From Artemisia argyi (Eukaryota; Streptophyta; Magnoliopsida; Asterales; Asteraceae): 64,000 bases of DNA. Within the stretch, counting starts at the first letter, position 1. Every line of letters begins with the position of its first letter. The notes beneath the pieces were generated by a model, which worked only from the letters and a program-made list of their open reading frames with translations, ran no database searches and was not told the DNA's origin. The translations under genes and the position numbers were made by a program. Location: positions 15,390,487 to 15,454,486 of the forward strand of contig CM060696.1 of the NCBI GenBank assembly GCA_030686995.1. Reading direction: 5' to 3'. Positions 57,858-64,000 of the stretch are shown here, piece by piece.

Positions 57858-60800
57858 TCAAGAAGATTCGAGAAGACGTTCTAGCTCCTCAGGAGTTAGG
57901 CTTCGCATGCCAATTCGTCGAACTAAATAGTCAAACCTTTCTTTTGGAAGGGCTTTAGTAAATAGATCGGCGAGTTGGTAATCAGTCTTAACGAAAAATA
58001 ATTCAACAGTACCCTCTTCCACGTGTTCTTTGATGAAATGGTAGCGGACTTTGATATGCTTCGTCTTAGAGTGATGTACGGGATTGCACAAGATGGCTAT
58101 GGCACTTTTTGAGTCACAATACATAGGTATTCTGTCAAAAGTAAAGCCATAATCTGTGAGTTGTGTCCGCATCCAAAGAATTTGGGCACAACACGCAGAT
58201 AGAGACACATACTCGGCTTCGGCGGTTGATAGCGCAGTACAATCCTGTTTCTTTGACGACCAGCTTACTAGCTTTTCACCCAAAAATTGTGTTCCACCTG
58301 ATGTACTCTTTGCTGTAACTTGATCACCAGCATGGTCTGCATCTGAAAATGCTGTTAGATTAAACCCCGAATCCTTCAGATACCAAAGTCCCATGTTAAT
58401 GGTGCTTCGTAGGTACCGAAAGATCCGTTTAACCTCTTTGAGGTGAAGTTCGGTAGGCTTTGCCTGAAACCGTGCTAACAAGCAGACAGCAAATTGGATA
58501 TCGGGTCGGCTAGCAGTTAGGTACATGAGAGAACCGATCATGCTCCGATATTTTTTCGGATCAATGGGTTTTCCAAACAAATCAGCACCTATTTTTGGTG
58601 AAGTGACCATTGGTGTACCAACAGAATCACAATTTTCCATTCCATGTTTTTTCAAAATCTCTATTGTATATTTAGCTTGATTGATGAAAATACCACGAGG
58701 GGATTGATGGATTTGTAAACCAAGAAAGAATTTTAGTTCCCCCATCATGGACATTTCAAATTTACTTTTCATAAGATTTTCAAAATGTTTTGAATGGTTA
58801 GGATTGGTTGATTCAAAAATTATGTCATCCACGTAAATTTGGACGATCAAAATGTCATCTTTGAATTTTTTGATAAACAAGGTGTCATCAACCGTTCCTT
58901 TTGTGAAATTGTTTTTAAGCAAGAAAGATGATAGTTCGTCATACCACGCTCTTGGAGCTTGTTTTAGACCATAAATGGCTTTCTTAAGCTTGTAGACGTA
59001 GTCTGGATGATCTCTGTCGATGAATCCCTCTGGCTGACTCACATACACTTCTTCTTTCAGAGTTCCATTCAAGAAAGCTGTCTTAATATCCATCTGATAG
59101 ACTGTGATGTTTTTGTGAGCTGCATAGGCTAAGAATATCCGGACTGCTTCAAGTCTAGCTACAGGCGCGAATGATTCCTCGAAATCTATCCCTTATTCTT
59201 GTGGATAACCTTTAGCCACGAGACGAGCTTTGTTGCGAATAACAGTCATTTCCTCATCCAGTTTGTTCTTCCACAACCACTTGAGGTCAAGAACACGTTT
59301 ATCAAGTGGTCGTTCAACAAGTTCCCAACTGTCATGTAACAGGTATTGAAGAAATTCCTCCTGCATCGCTTCAATCCATGGGTTTTCTGCCATTGCTTCC
59401 TGAATGTTCTTAGGTACTTTGGTGCTTATTGAGCAAATGTAAATGCACAATTCGAGATCGGTGGCAAGTTGTCTCCTCGTCTGAACTGGCATTGAAGGAT
59501 CACCAATAACATGTACTAACGGATGGTCTTTTGTCCATTGAAACGTAGAAGGGTACCTTGGGTGTAACGAATGTGTGTTAGATGGTTCTTGTAACCTTGA
59601 AGAAGATTCAGCAGAGTCTGTTGCAAACGGGTTTTCAAATATTTCTTCTTCTTCTAACGCATCATTGTTTGAATTATTTGTTGGTTCTTCTTGAAAATTT
59701 GTATTTTGATTTTGCTCATCAACTCTTGGTAGTTCAGTTTCAAGTACTGGAGTGGCTTGAGTAGATGTAGATGATGTTGAGATAGTTGGTGCTTCAGCTT
59801 CGATTGTAGTAGATACATCTTGTGATGGTGGTGGTGGTTGATGGTTTTGAGCGGGTGCAGCGGAATGTTGTTGAGATGCATTAGTCGAAGTTCCACCATA
59901 ATATTCATCAAACATTAACTCGAAGAAGTTTTCCAGTTCTTGTTCTGAAGGTTTATCCGTGTTTGTTGACTGAGCTCCTTGAGGCACGAGTCCTGAACTG
60001 ATGTGTCCAGAAGTCTGCTGGTTTGGTTCGGGTCCTAATCCGTTTTGATTAGAAGCCATTGGATTAAGCGCGGGTTCTAGAGCGTATCTCTTAGAAGCCA
60101 TTTGTGAAACCTCGTCAAACTTCACATTCATCGTCTCCATTATCCTTTTCGTTCTTCTATTATACACCCTGAATGCCCTCGAGTTTTCTGAATATCCAAT
60201 GAAGATTCCAATATCACCCTTAGCTTTCAACTTTCCTAGATCTTCTCTGTCGTTCGTCGGATAGCACAAAGCGCCAAACACGTGAAGGTAAGAGATGTCA
60301 GGTTTTCGATTGTTCACTAGCTCATATGGGGTTTGATTGAATCTTAGATGTACTAGGGATCGGTTTTGAGTGAAACAAGCAGTGGCAACAACATCAGCCC
60401 ATAAGAATAGTGGTGCACTAGAATAGATTAGCATTGTGCGAGCAGCTTCCACAAGAGTTCGGTTTCTTCTTTCAACTACCCCATTCTGCTGTGGAGTTCT
60501 AACAACTGATGTTTGGTGTGTGATTCCAACATCTTCGAAATAGGTTCTTAACTCCTGATTTGTGAATTCTGTGCCATTATCTGTTCTTACAATCCTTACT
60601 GGAGCTTGAAGTAGAACTTGAATACGCTTCAGAAAGGTGATGATGATGCCTGGTGCTTCGTCTTTTGATCTAAAAAACTTTACCCATGTATATCTTGAAT
60701 AATCATCAACGATAATAAGAATATACTTTTTCCCATTAAAGCTTTCAACTCTCATTGGGCCACATAAGTCCATGTGCAACATATGTAACCTTGCTTTCGA

Positions 60801-60858
60801 ACTAGGTACGGTTTTGGGTTTATATGATGCTCTTTTGCTTTTTCCTTGTTCGCATGAT
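57858..60858 (-). pseudogene. Copia pol (integrase, RT, RNase H) of element E, one nonsense codon
   Basis: One reading frame from the insertion edge at 60858 to the stop at 57858, interrupted by a single TAA at 59193-59195. Order: end of the integrase zinc region (CEQGKSKR); integrase core with the Asp of HMDLCGPM, the Asp of RTDNGTEF and the Glu of NGVVERRNRT; a long Pro/Gln/Ser-rich linker; reverse transcriptase with YVDDI; RNase H with DADHAG and TAEAEYV. The stop falls in the Q-E-E-G-I-D-F-E-E motif, where Glu is expected. Copia order (integrase before RT) is clear. The apparent N-terminal 20 or so residues of the open frame beyond 60858 belong to element F and are not pol. Confidence 0.92.
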
Positions 60859-63800
60859 TGATGAGTGTGTAAATACTCATCATTTCTGTTACATTTAAAC
60901 TGCAAAAACATATAAAAACACACAGGAATGCCTTAAAATACATAAAATATCCCTGGATTGTGTTTTTATGCAAAAGGATTGAAAACTGATGAAAAACAAA
61001 ACATTTCACATAATTTACAGTTTCAGTCCCTGAACTTTGAAAAATTGGCAAAACTAGTCCCTGGTAAATCAAAACATGCAAAATATCATCAAAGGTCCTT
61101 AGGGATTCATAAGTTGTCAAGAAAAGTCCTTTAAAGTTTAAAAATTGCAAAATGGCAACTTTGGTCCCTCAACTTTGAAAAGTGTCAAAAATAGTCCTTA
61201 AGGTTTTGTAAATACAAAAATATGGAAAAAAAGCCTTGTACTATTCTAAATTGACAAAATTGGTCCTTATGATAACATTTGAGAAGTTACAAAATAAACC
61301 CTTCAACTTTCAGAAAATTACAGAATAGGTCCCTGGAGTTTGAGGAATTGGCATAAATGGTCCCTAGAGGTTTTAAATATGGAAAATTGCATCTATGGTC
61401 CTTGGGTTATTATTCTATGACAAGATTGGTCCCTTATGATACTTAAGAAAGTTGGCATGTTCAGTGCTTAATGTTTCAGCAGTTTACATCTTTGGTCCTT
61501 GGGCCTTACATGCTACAAACCAAACGGATCCAATCTATTAAATAAATAAACCAAACAAACAAACCCACCCACTATTAAACCCAACACCCCTCACCCAGCC
61601 CACTCCTAGGCCCAGTCCACACCCCACTTATTAATATACCAGGTTTGACCCTGGTCAAACCCCACAAATACCGCCCTTACTGTTCATCCTTCTCCCCCAA
61701 CCCTGCAACGCCAAAACCAGGTGGTTTCACCACCTGTCCACCTCCACCTCACCACCAATACAGCTCACCACCAACTCCCTTCCACCACCCTACACCTAAC
61801 CCTGCTCCATTTAATGCTATTTTCACAACTTTTCCCTCCAAACTAGTTCACTACCACTGTTTTCACCAATACCACTCCAACTTATCTCAAACTTGTTCCC
61901 TAAGTCCCTACTATAATCCAAAGTTCTTTAATTGAACTATATCAGGCTGCAAGCAACCTAGGAGACTTTGGCGCCAAAACAGTTTAAACGGCCAAGATGT
62001 GTTTGACTGATCCAAAGGCCTCAAATAGAAGTGGGAAAAGATCTATGAGCTGGTGGGATGTGAATGAGTGATAAATATCAGAAGAAAAAGCAATGTGGAA
62101 GCTATCTAGTTTTTAATTTAAAAATTATGTATGTCGATTAGAAAGTTTTTCTATTCTCAGTGTAATCTAAGCTTGTAACTTGTACTCTTAAACCTTTTTA
62201 GTGTATGTGAACTTAATATCAATAATCAATTTCTGTTTTTATGTATGAATTCAGTTTAATACAAGTTTCAAATTTCCAAAATCTCATTATACTTAACTGA
62301 TGTTCTTGGTTGATGTTAAGAACTGAAAAAGGTCACTTAAGCTCCCATGAAGCTTTATAAAAGCTTCTAGTAACCTAAAAATTAGTATAACTAAGAAATA
62401 CTCAAAAGAACCACTTGGTCAATGAAAGTCAAAACTGAGAATCTGAGTTTTGTGTTCTGATTCAAGGGTGATTTGGAAAGGAAGCAGCTTTGGAGTATTG
62501 GTTTAGATCCTCAGGGGAGGAAATAGGATTGATATTGGTCCTTGACTCTTGATTTTCATCTGTTTTGCATTTTGTAAGTTCAAAATTCAATTCTTGTATT
62601 CTACTGTATAAGTATTTCATAGATATAATTTTTTGTGTTTTTGTGTTTCTGTATCCATATTGAGTAGAAATATTGCTTAATATAGCTAAATTGTTCTTTG
62701 ATAATTGAAGTTGCCACAAATCTAAATTTTAACTATAAAAATCTTAACTTTGTACTCTCAGTGTTTTATGCTTATTTGTTTACTGAATCATGCTCAATCA
62801 GTACTGTTTAATGATAATATGATGATTGGAATCATTTTCATGAATTGTGTAGATCATTTGCTTTGAAAAACATCCACCTCAGTCAAATAAGGAGTGTTTG
62901 GATCTTTGTATTTCATCAAGTCTCAGTAGAATTCTTGTGTATTTCTTGTTTGTTTCATGTCTCAGAAGATGCACATAGGTAATTTAAGTCATAAAATTGT
63001 GTGATCGTTGTCTAAAAAGTCATAATTACCAAAGAAATCCAACACAGTTAACTGTGTTAGGATTTCAGTGAGACAATCACTCACATAAGCTTATCTTTTG
63101 TATCTTGGGCCTAAATTAGTTTCACATAAGCTTATTACAACATCTTCAATCAGCTAGGATCAATCAAATTTCATATTAGTCAACCTAGCTTAAAATTAGT
63201 AAAAGTCAAAAAGTGTTTAGTCAGATTTTCACCAAATTAGCAAGAATTTTCATGATTTGTGTGTTGTGATTTAGAACCTGAAAATTGTTTTGTGAAAACT
63301 CTACCAGCTTAACTTGTGATTTTAATTGTTGTCATATTTTTAAGATTTTATTTTGTGGACAAAAATGCCCCTTGAACTGAGCTGCAGGGCAAGGTGATTG
63401 CCCTGTCTCAGCAGACCTTGGCTCACCCACCACCTTTGGTGGTCCATTGTGGTTGACTCAGTGGGTCCCACACCCCATAAATAGGTTCTTACAACCCCCC
63501 TCCTACCAGACTTGAACCCTTGACCTTTTGTTTGACCTTTAGACCAGTGGACCCCACCTTAAAGTAGCTTGGAACCTTGTCCCAATTCTGTCTCAGAATT
63601 GAAATAAGCAAGTGCTTATTTGTTGGTTTAAGCTTATTGAACCTGCTTATTTGACATAATCTTGCTCAAATAAGTTCATATCACTTATAGGAACCAGGTT
63701 TTACCTTGTGGACCCCACACAAGCTCAGTTGAGCTTATTTCTTAGCAAAGTCAATAAAAGTCAACTATTTTGAGTAATAAGCACTCTTAGTGCTTATTTT

Positions 63801-64000
63801 GTGTTTATAAATTATTTCCCTTTATTAAAGTATCTTATTTTAAGTATTTAATTAGTTTTGTAAAAGAAAAACAAGAAAAAACCAAACTTAATTATAGTGA
63901 TAGCTTCTATTTAATAGAAATTATCTATTTAATTTTATTTTTAGCTTATTTATAAGCACTTCTGCTATTTTATATATTTTTTAAATCTATTATATATTAA
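60859..64000 (+). mobile_element. LTR of element F, relative of element C, truncated by window end
   Basis: Begins TGATGAGTGTGTAAATACTC, the sense-strand start of element C's LTR (29649 downward), with similarity continuing over the next 150 bp and in blocks beyond. Contents follow C's LTR in order: GGTCCCTNAACTTTGAAAA-like phrases at 61020-61510; a CCACCT/proline-rich block at 61660-61930; a TTGGCGCCAAAA near 61969 (compare 28553); an antisense tRNA-like segment near 63500; AATAAGC motifs at 63600-63970. It interrupts pol of element E. The tRNA-like segment lies nearer the LTR start than in C, so F's LTR is shorter there. No gene; ORFs at 61645 and 62462 lack domains. Confidence 0.8.
63501..63556 (-). 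other. tRNA-like segment with B-box-like sequence in element F
   Basis: Minus-strand GGTTCAAGTCT (63508-63518) with a possible A-box-like region upstream. It is antisense to F, as in element C. Confidence 0.4.

Larger units (their letters stand above)
54964..60858 (-). mobile_element. Sirevirus-like Copia element E, 5' part missing
   Basis: The minus-strand order is pol (60858-57858), 3' non-coding region (57857-about 55330), then a probable degraded 3' LTR (about 54964-55320). The 3' region matches element A at 1320-3120, so the two belong to related families. The upstream part (5' LTR, gag, protease) is cut off at 60859 by the insertion of element F and probably lies beyond the window. Confidence 0.8.

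Noticed and set aside
1..64000. CRISPR arrays, operons, prokaryotic features
   Set aside because: None seen; introns, plant gene families and LTR elements show this is plant nuclear DNA.

Overview
This is a plant nuclear window, very probably from a eudicot. The protein disulfide isomerase gene has ten exons with GT-AG introns, the DOG1-domain gene is land-plant specific, and most of the DNA is LTR retrotransposon. The retrotransposon families look like those common in Asteraceae, but that placement is a low-confidence inference. I recognise two intact host genes: a single-exon DOG1-like gene (19615-20499, +) and a ten-exon protein disulfide isomerase gene (46280-51139, -) whose product has a signal peptide, two CGHC active sites and a C-terminal KDEL. 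A third, unrecognised host-type ORF is split in two (565-740 and 18774-19061, -) by a retrotransposon.

Layout. 1-740: simple and AAC-rich repeats, then the 3' half of the split ORF. 741-18773: Sirevirus-like Copia element A on the minus strand (424-bp LTRs, 5-bp target duplication AGCAG). It has a gag but no pol. Gypsy element B (3692-14049, minus, duplication TTTTG) is nested inside it; B carries gag-protease but no reverse transcriptase, and its 5' LTR has lost about 2.7 kb. 18774-20499: 5' half of the split ORF, then the DOG1-like gene with four RY motifs upstream. 20628-24109: a 313-bp MITE, Copia remnants and a 1.3-kb Mutator-type element. 24191-39583: element C, a LARD-like non-coding Gypsy derivative with LTRs of about 5.46 kb and a 1.5-kb interior (duplication AGCAT). 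A 2985-bp solo LTR (D, 33637-36621) sits inside its right LTR. 39584-46279: a hAT-type MITE, a DOG1 gene fragment cut by a Gypsy LTR (40738-42180), and a decayed Copia element. 46280-51139: the PDI gene with a MITE in intron 1. 51140-54960: promoter and AT-rich intergenic DNA with repeats. 54964-60858: a second Sirevirus-like element E with pol but without its 5' part. It is cut at 60859 by the LTR of a relative of C, which runs off the window.

The most interesting shared structure links B and C. Both have the same PBS type, a hairpin at the LTR start, and an internal hairpin with a fixed TCCT loop and compensatory base changes, followed by a G-run. Since B supplies only Gag-protease and C nothing, both must depend on enzymes from elsewhere. 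Regulatory observations worth testing are two TGACGTGR unfolded-protein-response-type motifs in the PDI promoter, an array of TGACG boxes in the LTR at 40738, and RY motifs before the DOG1-like gene. All alignments, counts and repeat boundaries were made by eye.
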